Source: Deltaproteobacteria bacterium (lineage in GTDB: Bacteria; Desulfobacterota; GWC2-55-46). From it: a stretch of DNA of 64,000 nt. The stretch lies in contig JACPGB010000008.1 in NCBI GenBank assembly GCA_016182655.1, positions 62,001 to 126,000 of the forward strand, read 5' to 3'. Under the pieces are notes generated by a model that had not been told where the DNA came from, did no database searches, and was given only the letters and a program-made list of their open reading frames with translations. Shown here piece after piece: positions 49,351 through 60,600 of this stretch (positions are counted from its first letter, which is position 1; each line of letters opens with the position of its first letter). The position numbers and the translations under genes are program-made.

Positions 49351-51546
49351 ATGCGCTCATCAATGACGGATAAGCCCAGCGCTCCTCTTGAGCACCTTGC
49401 AGGCACGGTGGAGCGGGTTACTTACCATAGCCCGGAGACCGGCTTTTGCGTGCTCAGGATAAATGTGGCCGGCCAGAAAGAACCCGTATCGGTTGTAGGC
49501 TCTGCGGCCAACGTGTCTCCAGGGGAGTACCTGGAATGCGAAGGCGCCTGGAGCAACGACAGGACCTATGGGCTCCAGTTCAAGACCACATTCTTGAAAA
49601 TCGTCCCACCTGGCACGGTCGAGGGCATTGAGAAGTATCTTGGCTCTGGCATGGTCAAGGGGGTTGGACCTCATTTCGCCAAAGTCCTTGTTAGCGCCTT
49701 CGGCGAGGAGGTCTTTAATGTCATCGAAAATGACCCTAAGCGGCTCCTTAAACTCCCCGGCATAGGCAGGCACCGCATGGAGCGCATTACAGGCGCGTGG
49801 GCAGTGCAGAAGGCCGTAAGAGAGATCATGGTCTTCCTGCAGTCCCACGGCATAGGCTCTGCCCGCGCCTTCAGGATTTATAAAACTTACGGCGACGATG
49901 CCATAAAAAAGGTAAAAGAAGACCCCTACAGGCTCTCGCTCGATATCCACGGCCTGGGATTCAAGACGGCGGACATGCTCGCCCAGAAGTTAGGGGTAGC
50001 CGCGGACTCCCTCATGCGCGCACAGGCCGGAGTGCGCCATGTCTTGCAGGAGATATCTTCTGCCGGCCACTGCGCGGAGGCGCGCAAGCGTCTTGCCGAG
50101 ACCGCGGCCCGGCTCCTTGAAATACCGGAGGCTGTAATAGAATCGGCTATCGACCACGAAGTCCGGGAAGGAAACATCATCGAGGACGATATCGGCGGAA
50201 AGCCCTGCCTCTATCTTGCGCATCTTTTCCGTGCCGAGACGGGTGTGGCTGATAACCTCACCCGCCTCTTAAAGGGCAAGGCCCCGTGGGCCGGCATAGA
50301 CACTGAAAAGGCCATCCCCTGGGTGGAGAATAAGACCGGCCTTAAGCTTTCAGAATCCCAGCAAGAGGCAGTAAGGCTCGTACTCAATAACAAGGCGGCT
50401 GTCATAACCGGCGGCCCCGGAGTGGGCAAGACCACCATAGTCAAGAGTATCCTCAAGATAATCCTCGCCAAAAAGATCGATATCGCGCTCTGCGCGCCAA
50501 CCGGCAGGGCCGCCAAAAGACTCTCCGAAGCTACCGGCATGGAGTCCAAGACCGTTCACAGGCTCCTCGAATACGACCCGATGACGAACGGCTTCAAAAG
50601 GGGCAAGGAGAACCCCCTCGATGCATCCCTTGTTGTCATGGACGAGGCATCGATGGCGGACGTGGCGCTTATGAACAGACTCCTTTCGGCCATACCCGAC
50701 CATGCCGGCCTTTTGATCGTGGGCGACATTGACCAGCTGCCCTCAGTAGGTCCCGGAGCGGTGCTTTCGGATATCATAGAATCAGGCGTTATTTCGACGG
50801 TCAGGCTCATGGAGATATTCAGGCAGGCCGCCTCGTCCAAAATAATCGTAAACGCGCACAGGATAAACAGTGGCGAGATGCCTGTGAAGGCCGAGCCGGA
50901 TGAGCCGACCGATTTCTATTTCATTTCCGCCGGAACGCCGGAGGAGATACATGAAAGGCTAATAAGCTCGGTGACCGAGCGCATCCCGAAGAGGTTCGGC
51001 CTGCATCCGGTGAGGGACATACAGGTCCTTACCCCCATGAACAAGGGCTCCTTAGGCGTTAAGTCCCTGAACATAGAACTTCAGAAGATCCTCAATCCTC
51101 AGGCAAAGGCCGGCATAACCCGCTTCGGTATAACATTCGCCACCGGGGACAAGGTCATGCAGACCGTCAACAACTATGACAAAGAGGTCTTCAACGGCGA
51201 CATCGGCTGGATTACAGGGGTGGATTCAGAGGATGGAATTGTAAAAGTGAATTTTGACGGAAGGCCCGTTGCGTATGAGATCGGTGAACTGGACGAGCTG
51301 TCGCTCGCCTATGCGGCGACCATACACAAGAGCCAGGGCTCCGAATATCCGGCGGTGGTAATACCGCTTTCGACCGAGCATTACGTCCTTCTTGAGAGGA
51401 ACCTTCTTTATACGGCCGTGACAAGGGGGAAGAGGCTCGTGGTCATCATAGGCCAGCCCAGGGCGTTGGAGATGGCTGTACGGAACCGGAAGGCAAACAG
51501 GAGGGTGACGAAGCTGAGGGAAAGGCTTAAAAAGACCGGACCATAA
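49351..51546 (+). CDS. recD2: RecD2-type DNA helicase
   Basis: The 731-residue protein has the RecD2 layout: an N-terminal OB-like part (EHLAGTVERVTYHSPETGFCVLRI), a helix-hairpin-helix region (LLKLPGIGRHRMERI, DPYRLSLDIHGLGFKTADMLAQKLG), and a superfamily 1 helicase core with GGPGVGKTTIV (motif I, near 352-362), VVMDEASMADV (motif II), VGDIDQLPSVGPGAVL (motif III) and VTRGKRLVVIIG (motif VI). The usual length is 710-820. RecD2 acts as a 5'-3' helicase in repair outside RecBCD. The start could be 49351 or 49363. Confidence 0.95.
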   Translation: MRSSMTDKPSAPLEHLAGTVERVTYHSPETGFCVLRINVAGQKEPVSVVGSAANVSPGEYLECEGAWSNDRTYGLQFKTTFLKIVPPGTVEGIEKYLGSGMVKGVGPHFAKVLVSAFGEEVFNVIENDPKRLLKLPGIGRHRMERITGAWAVQKAVREIMVFLQSHGIGSARAFRIYKTYGDDAIKKVKEDPYRLSLDIHGLGFKTADMLAQKLGVAADSLMRAQAGVRHVLQEISSAGHCAEARKRLAETAARLLEIPEAVIESAIDHEVREGNIIEDDIGGKPCLYLAHLFRAETGVADNLTRLLKGKAPWAGIDTEKAIPWVENKTGLKLSESQQEAVRLVLNNKAAVITGGPGVGKTTIVKSILKIILAKKIDIALCAPTGRAAKRLSEATGMESKTVHRLLEYDPMTNGFKRGKENPLDASLVVMDEASMADVALMNRLLSAIPDHAGLLIVGDIDQLPSVGPGAVLSDIIESGVISTVRLMEIFRQAASSKIIVNAHRINSGEMPVKAEPDEPTDFYFISAGTPEEIHERLISSVTERIPKRFGLHPVRDIQVLTPMNKGSLGVKSLNIELQKILNPQAKAGITRFGITFATGDKVMQTVNNYDKEVFNGDIGWITGVDSEDGIVKVNFDGRPVAYEIGELDELSLAYAATIHKSQGSEYPAVVIPLSTEHYVLLERNLLYTAVTRGKRLVVIIGQPRALEMAVRNRKANRRVTKLRERLKKTGP

Positions 51547-51940
51547 AAACTTCACAACCCGGCTCTCTGCCTGCACACGCGTTCAGTGGACTCTTTTTCC
51601 AAACAGATGGCACTATAATAGCAGAGGCGATTAATGTCTGACAACAAAGGAATACAGGGTAATAGTTGTGAGCTCTTTGTGGAGACATAACTATAATATA
51701 TATATGTACACGAGAAATTCATCAAGAATGCTGCCGTATGCTTAGCTTCTTCCCGGTGGGCGAGGCCGCCTGATTCTAAGGCGGACTCGCGAGTAAAGTC
51801 TCCAGTGCCATTTGGTCCTCCTTTTAATCTTTGAACGGGGTATTTATGGCGCGTGTCGCTTTACCATTAATCTGGATTTAATGCTGGGCGTCCTCCCCTC
51901 TCAAAAAAGTACGTGAACAGTCATTGAAGCTTTTTGTGGC
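51547..51940. other. 394-base intergenic stretch without a recognised element
   Basis: AT-rich around 51680-51720 and with a hairpin CCGCCT-GATTCTA-AGGCGG near 51768-51786, but no tRNA, promoter or terminator that I can support. Confidence 0.5.
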
Positions 51941-53659
51941 CTATGCGAAGAGAACTCGATCACGGATCTTTCGAGCATCGGTATAGTACTCGGCCCACCA
52001 AGCCTTCTCCCCCGGTTTTCGCGGTGGCTTGGTTAGTTGCAGCTTCTTCTTCGCCTTCTTCGATTCCTGCTGAGCTACCCTGAAATGGTAGTGGTCGAAT
52101 AGGCGCAATGCCTCGATGGTGTAGGAAACCGCAATACGACGGTCACGGATGAGAAGCAGATTCTCTCCATTCTTAGTGTCTGCGGGATCGGAGAAATTGT
52201 AGGAGCCAAGGTAGACCCGGGCGGTCGGCTTATCGAAATCTACAACGAGAAACTTATGGTGCATGCGATTGCCGCCGCCTCCCGTCGGTTCCGACTTGAA
52301 CGGTTCCGGAACTGTTTTCTTGGTGAGTGCTGAGGGAAAGACCGGAGACACATTGCCGTTCGGCTTCTGTAGATCGATACCACTGACCTTTCGGTCGGAA
52401 ACGCCATAGACGAAAATCCTCTTGTCCTTCGAAACTTTCTTAATTGCATTTTGCATGACCCCAGGGGTCTGATAGAGAAATGCCAGCGAATAGAACAAAC
52501 ACGATGTGGTCTTCTTGCCGATATCGTCTGCTATCGATTGCAGCAGTGCGTTCGACTTGGAGTGCGGCGAAAAGGCGACTTTCGCGTTGATGCCGTCAAG
52601 GCCGAGGTCCGACCATTTCGCCGAGCCCGTCTTTCCAAAGCTACCCGGCGTTTCTTTATTCCAGTAATCGTCAAACGCCGTAAGGAACGGTTCGACCGCG
52701 CTCTTACCCCGCAAAACCATAGCGTTGTTGGATTGAACGAATAAACCGCGCCAGGTGAAGTTAGTCGAACCGCATACGACAGCTTTCACATTTGGGCCGT
52801 CAACCACAATGGTCTTATTGTGCTGCAACTTGCCCATGTGCTGCCGCTTCACGTTATTCTTCCCTGCCGAGACAGCCAGGCGCTTTTCGGCCTGGGCTTC
52901 CCCTGAATGGGGCTTGCCATGGGAACCGTCATCGTCGATGATCACCTTGAGCCTCGAACCCAGCTTTTCGAGACGGGCCACGATATCGGGCTCACTCAGG
53001 TCGTAGGCCACCACCCTGACCTGGGCCAGCTTGTCGGAAATTGCCTGATCGAGCACCTCAAGGATGGCGTCTCGCGCCTCAAAGCCCATCCACGCCAGTG
53101 CCTCCTTGGCCTTGGGGTGAGTCGGAACAAATGTCAGCCCCTCATCCGCTTTTTTCGGCAAAAGCTTGGAGATCGGCGCGACTGATTCATATCTATCGAC
53201 GAAAGCCTGCGAAGATACGAAGCCGCGGGTAAATGTGACATTGAGTTTTCCCGGATAGGTTTCTCGCCGGAGCTCGATTGCGGCCGTCTGCGCCTCGCCA
53301 TAGCTCAGCTCATCCTGATCGTTCATGAAGACAGGCGTTACTCTGTAGGTGAATTCTCCGGATAGCTCGGCATTCCGTGGAAAATGCACCCAGCGGAACT
53401 TCTGGATCGGCGAGCGCAAGGTCGAAAGGCGGTTTGCATCAACCTCGCCGTTAGGGCCGGGAAAAGACAGCCGGTTCTTTAGAGCGAAGAACCTGTCACC
53501 CCCAGGCTCCTTGTATTCGATAGCGAAGCCGACGAGGTTCTTTGGCGGCTTTTCATTTTTCCAGTTCATCGCGATAAGGGTCATGCCATCACCACGATGA
53601 AGTTTTAGCGTAAATTGCGCTCCCGCATTTTGGCCATCGACCTGAAATTCACCAGCCAT
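51941..53659 (-). CDS. Phospholipase D-like protein with two HKD motifs
   Basis: The 572-residue protein has an N-terminal fibronectin/Ig-like part (about 10-135) and two PLD-type catalytic halves. Motif 1 reads HNKTIVVDGPNVKAVVCGSTNFT near 281-303, motif 2 HHKFLVVDFDKPTARVYLGSYNFS near 470-493; both have the His, Lys and Asp-like residues of HxKx4D. No signal peptide or toxin-delivery domain is visible, and the tail is very lysine-rich (ESKKAKKKLQLTKPPRKPGEK). GGAGG precedes the ATG. The family covers nucleases and lipases; which activity applies is unknown. A stand-alone role in phage or plasmid defence is possible but unsupported. Confidence 0.85.
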   Translation of the reverse strand: MAGEFQVDGQNAGAQFTLKLHRGDGMTLIAMNWKNEKPPKNLVGFAIEYKEPGGDRFFALKNRLSFPGPNGEVDANRLSTLRSPIQKFRWVHFPRNAELSGEFTYRVTPVFMNDQDELSYGEAQTAAIELRRETYPGKLNVTFTRGFVSSQAFVDRYESVAPISKLLPKKADEGLTFVPTHPKAKEALAWMGFEARDAILEVLDQAISDKLAQVRVVAYDLSEPDIVARLEKLGSRLKVIIDDDGSHGKPHSGEAQAEKRLAVSAGKNNVKRQHMGKLQHNKTIVVDGPNVKAVVCGSTNFTWRGLFVQSNNAMVLRGKSAVEPFLTAFDDYWNKETPGSFGKTGSAKWSDLGLDGINAKVAFSPHSKSNALLQSIADDIGKKTTSCLFYSLAFLYQTPGVMQNAIKKVSKDKRIFVYGVSDRKVSGIDLQKPNGNVSPVFPSALTKKTVPEPFKSEPTGGGGNRMHHKFLVVDFDKPTARVYLGSYNFSDPADTKNGENLLLIRDRRIAVSYTIEALRLFDHYHFRVAQQESKKAKKKLQLTKPPRKPGEKAWWAEYYTDARKIRDRVLFA

Positions 53660-53990
53660 AGCACCTCCAGGGTTTAATAAAACACCTAGTCCAAGCGTAG
53701 CTGTAACGGTTTCAATTTATCTGCAGTTGCGAACTGATTGAAGATTAGACTCTCAGGTAAGATTTGGGCTGACCAAGTTAGAGATTGCGATCTGGGAGCC
53801 AGCGGCCAGATAGCCAATCTCTGTTGAATTAGCTCTACAAGAGGGACAACCCATGAAGGTGATCCCATGCGCGTTTTGGGCCCCAAGGCTGGTACTCAAC
53901 GTGGTCTCGCGCCATAGTCGAGCCAGTTTTTTTCCGTTAGATATTCGTTTTCTTCAAATTTAGCTTCGGATTTTTGAGTAGCTACCCATA
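53660..53990. other. 331-base intergenic stretch without a recognised element
   Basis: Between the PLD gene (start) and the PBP1C gene (stop). No convincing reading frame, repeat or hairpin with a T-run is seen. Confidence 0.5.
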
Positions 53991-56156
53991 TTAATTTTCC
54001 GTATCGTTCCCTTTCACAACAAAAGATACCGAATCGAGGACGAGGTCTTCCGTATCCACAAGCGTGAGCAGATGTTTTCCGGGGTTGGGCGTCCAGCTCA
54101 GGAAAGACCCTTCCCCGACGAATTCACCATCGATCAGCCATTTCATATTGTTATCACCGGAATCCGTTTCAAATAACATCATTTGCTGTCCTTCAGGTAT
54201 ATCAGGATCGAGGGCGAGGATCATCCCCTGTGCAGGGTAGACGATCCTGGGTTTTGCTTTCATGGCGAATCGACTCTCTTTTTCCTGAGGCTCGGTCCCT
54301 TTTATAAACCATTCTTTTCGCTCAGGCTCCAAACCAGAAAAAGATATCCTCTTTGCAACTACGCCGGGAGGCGGCTTTAATTTAAGTACCGGGCCGTTAT
54401 GATGTAGCCAGTTCGTTATCTCTGCCCATACAGGCGCCGCGCCGGTTACGCCGCTGACATTCCACATCGGCTCTCCTGAAAAATTCCCCACCCAGACCCC
54501 GACGGTGTACTTATCCGAATAGCCGATACACCAGTTATCACGCATGTCCTTGCTTGTTCCAGTCTTCACTGCCGCGCTGAACCTTACCGATAGAGGGTTT
54601 TCCAGGCCGAATGTCTGGCTTCTTGCCTCTCTGTCCGAGAGAATGTCCGAGATTATAAAAGCCGCTTCTTTTGAGAACACTTTTCTGCTGACCTGTGTTG
54701 TCTTGTCTCCTGAAGCAATCCTTAATTCACTCCACAGCCCTCCGTTAGCAAGGGTGCGGTAGGCATTTACCATTTCCCAGAGGCTCACATCAGCGGAGCC
54801 GAGGGCAAGGGAGGGGCCGTAAAAATCATCCGCTTCGTCAAGCCCCTCTATGCCGAGGGTCCTTAATTTCAGCAAAAATGTTTCTATGCCTGCAATCTGC
54901 AATACTTTTACGGCCGGGACATTCAAAGACGAAGCGAGCGCAGTGCGAGCCGTCACCAGTCCTTTAAACTGGCTGTCGTAATTACTCGGGCGGTAGACCC
55001 CGTTTACTGCCGGGATATCAAGCGGGCTGTCATCGATAACGGATCCTGCGGTCAGGATTCTATTATCGACCGCAAGAGAGTATAGAAAAGGCTTTAGTAT
55101 GGACCCTGCCTGTCTCTTTGCACGCACGCCGTCAACAAGTGCTGATTCGGACAGTTCACCGCTGCTGCCTACATATGCGAGGACATCGCCGGTCTTGTTC
55201 TCAACGACCAGGACCGCTCCGTCCTGTACATTTTGCGAGCTTACCGATAAAAGGTGCTGTCTGAGGGTCTCTATTGCAAATAGCTGCAAACTGCCGTCTA
55301 AAGTGCTTTCGACAAGGTTCTTATCATTTGAGCCTGTTTTTAACAACTGTACCGCAACATGCGGGGCCAAGGCCATCCGGGGCTTTATGAAGTGAGGGCC
55401 GGAAAGCGCCCCTTTTACCGCTGACTCAACGGCCTCTCGCCTTAGATCAAGGCCCGTTGCATTTCCAAGGAGATAAGCCCTGTTTATAACCTGCTCGATG
55501 GAGGCGTTCGGTGACCTTAGGAGCGAAACCAATATCAGCGACTCCATATCATTCAGCCCGTGCGGGTCTTTTCCGAATAGTCCCCTTGAAGCCGATGTAA
55601 TGCCCTGCAACTCACCTCGAAAAGAAACGAGGTTGAGGTACGATTCAAGTATCTCCTGTTTTGACCATCCATTTTCCAGTGCGGTCGCATACCGTATCTG
55701 CTCCCACTTCTGGCGGAGCGACCTCCTGTTTTTTGGCTGAAGCCCCTTATCCAGCAGGGACGCGAGTTGCATCGTAATGGTGCTCGCCCCCCTCTTCCTC
55801 GCCAAAACCAGGTTCTTTATGGATGCGGACGCTATAGCCTGCCAGTCTACGCCTCTGTGGTCATAGAATTTCCTGTCCTCGGAGTGAATTATGATTTTCT
55901 GCAAAACGGGGGAGATATCTTTCAGATCAGCCCACTCAAGCCTTCTGCCTTTTTCATCTATCCTCAGTTCATGAATTACCTCGCCATATCTGTCAAGCAG
56001 GACGGCGTCGGAGGTTTTATAGGAATCACGAACCGTCCTGAAGTCAGGCGGAGTTTTAGACGGCCTCTGGAGCAGGGCAAAAATCGAAATAAATACCGAT
56101 ACAGGAAGGAGCACAAAAAGCACTGCCACTGTTTTTAAGAGAGTTTTTCTTCTCAT
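53991..56156 (-). CDS. pbpC: Penicillin-binding protein 1C
   Basis: The ATG at 56156 is chosen; a GTG at 56159 is possible. The 721-residue protein has an N-terminal membrane anchor (VAVLFVLLPVSVFISIFALL), a glycosyltransferase 51 domain with IIIHSEDRKFYDHRGVDW (catalytic Glu near 94) and RGASTITMQLA, a transpeptidase domain with the active serine in QAGSILKPF near 352 and KTGTS near 548, and a C-terminal BiPBP_C part (IVYPAQGMILALDPDIPEGQQ). PBP1C proteins occur with bacterial alpha-2-macroglobulins, as here, where they may rebuild the wall at sites of damage. Confidence 0.93.
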   Translation of the reverse strand: MRRKTLLKTVAVLFVLLPVSVFISIFALLQRPSKTPPDFRTVRDSYKTSDAVLLDRYGEVIHELRIDEKGRRLEWADLKDISPVLQKIIIHSEDRKFYDHRGVDWQAIASASIKNLVLARKRGASTITMQLASLLDKGLQPKNRRSLRQKWEQIRYATALENGWSKQEILESYLNLVSFRGELQGITSASRGLFGKDPHGLNDMESLILVSLLRSPNASIEQVINRAYLLGNATGLDLRREAVESAVKGALSGPHFIKPRMALAPHVAVQLLKTGSNDKNLVESTLDGSLQLFAIETLRQHLLSVSSQNVQDGAVLVVENKTGDVLAYVGSSGELSESALVDGVRAKRQAGSILKPFLYSLAVDNRILTAGSVIDDSPLDIPAVNGVYRPSNYDSQFKGLVTARTALASSLNVPAVKVLQIAGIETFLLKLRTLGIEGLDEADDFYGPSLALGSADVSLWEMVNAYRTLANGGLWSELRIASGDKTTQVSRKVFSKEAAFIISDILSDREARSQTFGLENPLSVRFSAAVKTGTSKDMRDNWCIGYSDKYTVGVWVGNFSGEPMWNVSGVTGAAPVWAEITNWLHHNGPVLKLKPPPGVVAKRISFSGLEPERKEWFIKGTEPQEKESRFAMKAKPRIVYPAQGMILALDPDIPEGQQMMLFETDSGDNNMKWLIDGEFVGEGSFLSWTPNPGKHLLTLVDTEDLVLDSVSFVVKGNDTEN

Positions 56157-56217
56157 CACAATCTATGGGCTAAAGAGCCGGGAGTGACACATCAAAAGCG
56201 CACCAATGGATCAAATT

Positions 56218-56901
56218 TTATCGGGCTATGGGTCCCCTCTGATTTAAAATAAACTCTCGGGCTTTAAATGGGTCCGTTCTTTGCAAACCTAAAAAGTCCT
56301 CTTCATCGTGAATCAGACTGTTTAGTTTTGTTGCCTTTATTCTTACTTCTGGATCTCTCCCTGGCATGGCCCTTAATCTCTCTTCCCTTGTCAGCACCTT
56401 CGGAAGCTCCACAATACCTAAGACAGCCTTCATCTTTGTAGCTTCAGCTCCTGCTTTCCATGGCTCTCTGAATAAGACTTCTTTTGTGACCCCAATTCCT
56501 CCTGAAAAAAAATCTTCGAAGCCTATGTCCATGCCTTTTATCGGATACACCCTTCCGTTTGGAAAATTGCCGTATCCCGGCTTGTATATGATGAAGTCCG
56601 TCACATACTCCCATGACAGGGGCTGAGTTAGAGTTGTGTAGGATGGAAAATGGAATTCCCCATTCCTGTCCGTTAAAGTCTCCTTCACATCAATTATTAC
56701 AGTGTAAGATTCGGCTATACCGATCGTCTTCTTGTTATAAATGGCTACCGCCACGGCTCCCTCTATCGGCTCCTTTGTTTCCGCATCTATCACCTTGCCA
56801 TGAAAAGCCGGCTTGTGAAAAACAAGCCAATCCGCAAAGGACGGGGATGACGCAAAGACTGAAATCAATATTGTGATGAATGAGACCAAGCCTTTCTTCA
56901 T
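56218..56901 (-). CDS. Secreted CarboxypepD_reg-like protein, paralogue 1
   Basis: The ATG at 56901 starts a signal peptide (GLVSFITILISVFASSPSFA). The mature part has HGKVIDAETKEPIEGAVAVAIYNKKT near 35-60, a carboxypeptidase-regulatory-like Ig fold, then ETLTDRNGEFHFPSYTT, IYKPGYGNFPNGRVYP and a conserved end GIVELPKVLTREERLRAMP. It shares all these blocks with the next gene. The family binds other proteins or sugars in the envelope; no enzyme motif is present. Confidence 0.8.
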   Translation of the reverse strand: MKKGLVSFITILISVFASSPSFADWLVFHKPAFHGKVIDAETKEPIEGAVAVAIYNKKTIGIAESYTVIIDVKETLTDRNGEFHFPSYTTLTQPLSWEYVTDFIIYKPGYGNFPNGRVYPIKGMDIGFEDFFSGGIGVTKEVLFREPWKAGAEATKMKAVLGIVELPKVLTREERLRAMPGRDPEVRIKATKLNSLIHDEEDFLGLQRTDPFKAREFILNQRGPIAR

Positions 56902-56929
56902 ATCGACCCTTATTAGAAGCTTAAACTCC

Positions 56930-57559
56930 TCATCTTGCACCCCTTTTCATATGAGATGGTTGCAACCCTAAGTCAACCCGTTCTTTATTCATTGATTCAA
57001 GCAATCTCGGCATCTTGTCGTTTGGAATTGAAGGCGGAATGCTGCGGATTGTCAAAAGCCTCTCTTTCCTCGTCTTGAGCTTCGGCAACTCAACAATGCC
57101 GAATATTACCTTAATTTTTTCTTCTCTGTCATAGTCCCACCCTATCTCCCCTGGCTTCCCTGTCTCCCTTAAAAAGAACTCCTCGATAGCATCTGTTGAC
57201 AGGCCCCTTGGCGGACCAACCCTGTGTTCAGGGAAATTTCCGTACCCAGGCTTGAAGATCGTGAAATAAGGGCCTCTGATATAGCTTATGATAGGGAAGA
57301 AATTCATGGGTCTATAAGACGGTATCTCGAATCTGCCGTCTTTATCCGTTAAGACCTCTTTTGAATTGTAGAAGTAAGAGCTATCACCGTTCGGAGTCCT
57401 GTATGCTCTATCCCATATCGCAAGCACTACTGCGCCTTCGAGAGGCTCCTTGGTTTCAGCATCTATGACCCTTCCTTTCCACGGCCCTGCGGCAAAGGAT
57501 TGGACCGACACAAAGGCTAAAGCCAAAATAGCGAATAGGGGGATTAAGAGTTTTTTCAT
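56930..57559 (-). CDS. Secreted CarboxypepD_reg-like protein, paralogue 2
   Basis: The 209-residue protein has a signal peptide (LIPLFAILALAFVSVQSFA) and the same blocks as its neighbour: GRVIDAETKEPLEGAVVLAIWD, EVLTDKDGRFEIPSYR, TIFKPGYGNFPEHRVGP and GIVELPKLKTRKERLLTI. Identity between the two is clearly partial, so the duplication is old. The pair lies between the alpha-2-macroglobulin gene and pbpC on one strand with short gaps (54 and 28 bases), which points to one operon. Confidence 0.8.
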   Translation of the reverse strand: MKKLLIPLFAILALAFVSVQSFAAGPWKGRVIDAETKEPLEGAVVLAIWDRAYRTPNGDSSYFYNSKEVLTDKDGRFEIPSYRPMNFFPIISYIRGPYFTIFKPGYGNFPEHRVGPPRGLSTDAIEEFFLRETGKPGEIGWDYDREEKIKVIFGIVELPKLKTRKERLLTIRSIPPSIPNDKMPRLLESMNKERVDLGLQPSHMKRGAR

Positions 57560-57613
57560 TTCAATGCCATACCTGCATGTTTAAATTCCATGCCTTTAAA
57601 GGCCGCCTTGTTG

Positions 57614-60600
57614 TCAATGCGTGACTTCAAACCTCCCGTTGGGTATCTCTCCGAACATCTCAGGCGAATACAACGCCTCAACCCTGGTCGATGGAAGGTG
57701 GAAGGAGCCGCTCTGGTTGAGCCTTACCGTGTACTCCACTGAAAAAACGCCTTTCGGCACGAACTCATAATATGACCTGAACGATTCAAATGAACGCTCT
57801 TCGAAGGCAGGCCATACCCGTCCAGTTTTCCTCTCTCCCGTTGTTGCGATTTTCGAGTCCCGCCCAAGCCCGCTTCCGAGTATGGCCGCTCCCGCCGGAA
57901 TAGGATCGTTTATTACTACCCATGTCATGTCTGACTGCGCGTCAACCTCAAGCTTTACTCTTACTATATCTCCTCTCGACCAACTACCCTTCTGTTTCTG
58001 CTCGACCGGGATAAGGGATTTTTTGATCCTGTACCCGCTTGAGAAAGGTTCCTTTAATGGAATCGCTGCCAGGCTCTGGACAGTCGCCCAGGGTTTGCCG
58101 CTCCCGTCATGGTTGATTACAAGCTCCTCTTTGGTTGAAGGCCATGAGAATGCGATCCCGTCTTTCTCTTTCTTTGCGCCTTCGTTCCAGTCGATGCTGC
58201 CGGTTTTTTCTGATAATCTCGCCCGTGTGATACCGGTTACCGGCTCTTTCTCAAATGCCGCAGAGAATTTTTCGAGCGCCAGCACCCCCCATGCGTTCGA
58301 GACCGTAAGGTCCCATGCGCCTCTCTTTTGCCGGCCCAATGCTCCCCGCACCATCCTGGGCATATCCTCTTTCCACTTCTCGGAATCGAGCATAGAAAGG
58401 ATCAGCTTTACGGAGTTGGTATCGTTCGAGACCATCAGCCACCAGAGGTTGTCCGTGCCCTCGGTTGAAAAGCCCATCGTAGTGCCCTGAAAATTAAGGC
58501 GCGACCTCAATATCTGCTCGGCTTCCTTGAGCCTCTTCTCCCTGTCCGGTATGCCGTCATGCCTTTTCAGGATATTGTACCAATCGATTGCGGTCGATGT
58601 CGGCCAGAGGTTCGGCTCTATCGATATCGAATTTAAAAGCTCGACCTTAAACTTCATTGCCCGCGAAACCGCTTCTATCGCCATGACCTTCCTGATCGCT
58701 AAGTCCGCCGTGGGCATCGATGACCATCTGGTTAGAGACCCTTCCGCGAACCTGTTAAGGGCGGAGAGCATTTTAGCCTTGACCTCATCGGGGATATCCA
58801 ACCCGGCCTCGTTCGAAATGGATATGATATAGGAAGTGAGGACTTCGCTCCCCTCTCTCATCGACGGGAAGTATTTTGCAAGACCGTTTGAGTCGAGATA
58901 GCCTGGCATCTCCGCGACTATCTGCTTCCAGAGGGATTCATCCCTTAGCGCGACCGCGCGTGAGACCCTCTGCTCCAGACATGTATAAGGATACAATTTC
59001 ATGTATTCGATAACCCCGCCGAGCCCGTCCGAGAGTTTGGAACGAAGTCCTATATTTATCCCTCCACGACCCGGAAGAGCGTCTTCAGGCCGCTTTACCG
59101 TAAGGCTTAAGTCCTTGTCGAGCTGCGTTATAGTCGCCTGAAAAGTCCTGACAGCCACGGCAGGCACTACCTTCTGCCTGACCGTGAGCTTATCCATGCT
59201 GCCGTCGGCCTCTTTTGCCTCTATCTCATAATCAAGAGATGTTCTGCCAAAAGGCGAGGTGACATCCCAGCCCGTCTCCCTGGCCTCTCCCGGAGAAAGT
59301 GAGACTGCAATCGGCTTCAAAGGCTCAGGCAGCCCTTTTACACGGCCGGAGAGCTCCACCTCCATTATGCGATCCGTGGTATTGCGGAGAGTGAACTCGG
59401 ACCTGAAGCTGTCGCCCTCTCTTACCAGGGGCGCTATGCCTGACAATATGATCAGGTCCTGCGTGGACCTTACGGATGTGTAGCCGGTCCCGAAGAGGCT
59501 CGCTCCGCCGGTGGCTATCGCCACTATTCTAAAACCTGTAATCGAATCGTTGATAGGGACCTCTACCTCGGCTTCCCCTTTACTGTCGAGCTTGACCCTG
59601 CCTTTCCATAACAAAAGGGTATCGAAAAGCTCCCTTGTGGCCTGCTTCCCGCCGCCTCCTCCCTGGGGCAGGGCCTTCAACCCGAAATGCCTTTTCCCCA
59701 CGATATGCATCTGGGCGGTTGCCGTATCGATCTCATATCCCCGCCTGCCCATCATGGCCTTTAAAATCTCCCAGCTGTTGTTAGGCATGAGCTCAAGGAG
59801 CCCTTCGTCCACTGCGGCCAGAGCAATTTCGCTGCCCGCCGGAGGGACCTGCCCATACGCTGTCCTCACGGAAACCTTAACCCTTGCCTTTTCCCTTACC
59901 TTGTAGACCTTTCGTTCCGTTGATACATCGACCTTTAATTCATGGGACTTCCAGCCGACATTTATCTCGGTGATCCCTAGTTTATAGGCGGGCTTTCCGA
60001 GATCGACCATCGCCGTGGGCTGGATTCCGCCGACCCTGCCCCTTACGGCAAGCGCCGATACAAAGATATTCGGGCCGTAATTACCTTTTATCGGAATCTC
60101 GAGCACAGGCGATTTACCGGAGACCCTTTTTACGATTTTATCAAGGATGCCTTCCCTTTCGATTGTGACCAGGACGGTAGCGTCCCTGAAAGGCATCCTT
60201 ACCTGAAACCTGGCTACCTCGCCAGGCTCGTAGTGTTTCTTTTCAGGCAGAAGATCGATCCGGTCGCTGTCGCCGACGTCAAACCACCACTGATTCTTTC
60301 CCGCTACCCAGATATCCTTGTGTACGAAATCAATATTCCCATCATCGTCTTTTACACTGGCCTGCAGGATGGCCTGTCCGGAGACCGGGGACCTCCCTTC
60401 ACAGATAAGGAGCCCTGCCCTGTCTGTTTTACCTTCGCAGAAGGTATCTATCCTCTTAATTTCCGTAAAGTGCTCATAAGCATAAAACCCGCCGACCAGC
60501 CGCTTCCTGTGCGAGTAATTCTTTTGTTCGAATATATCCACCTTGACCGGGGTGTCAGGCGCCGGCGCTCCCTTAAGGTCCACGACCCCGACATAGAATT

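Noticed and set aside
51740-51800. Hairpin with 7-base loop that resembles an anticodon arm
   Set aside because: No T at position 33, no T-arm or D-arm nearby, and no acceptor pairing. Not a tRNA.
53686-53886. 66-codon frame on the minus strand
   Set aside because: No ribosome site, no family features, and poor codon bias; taken as chance.
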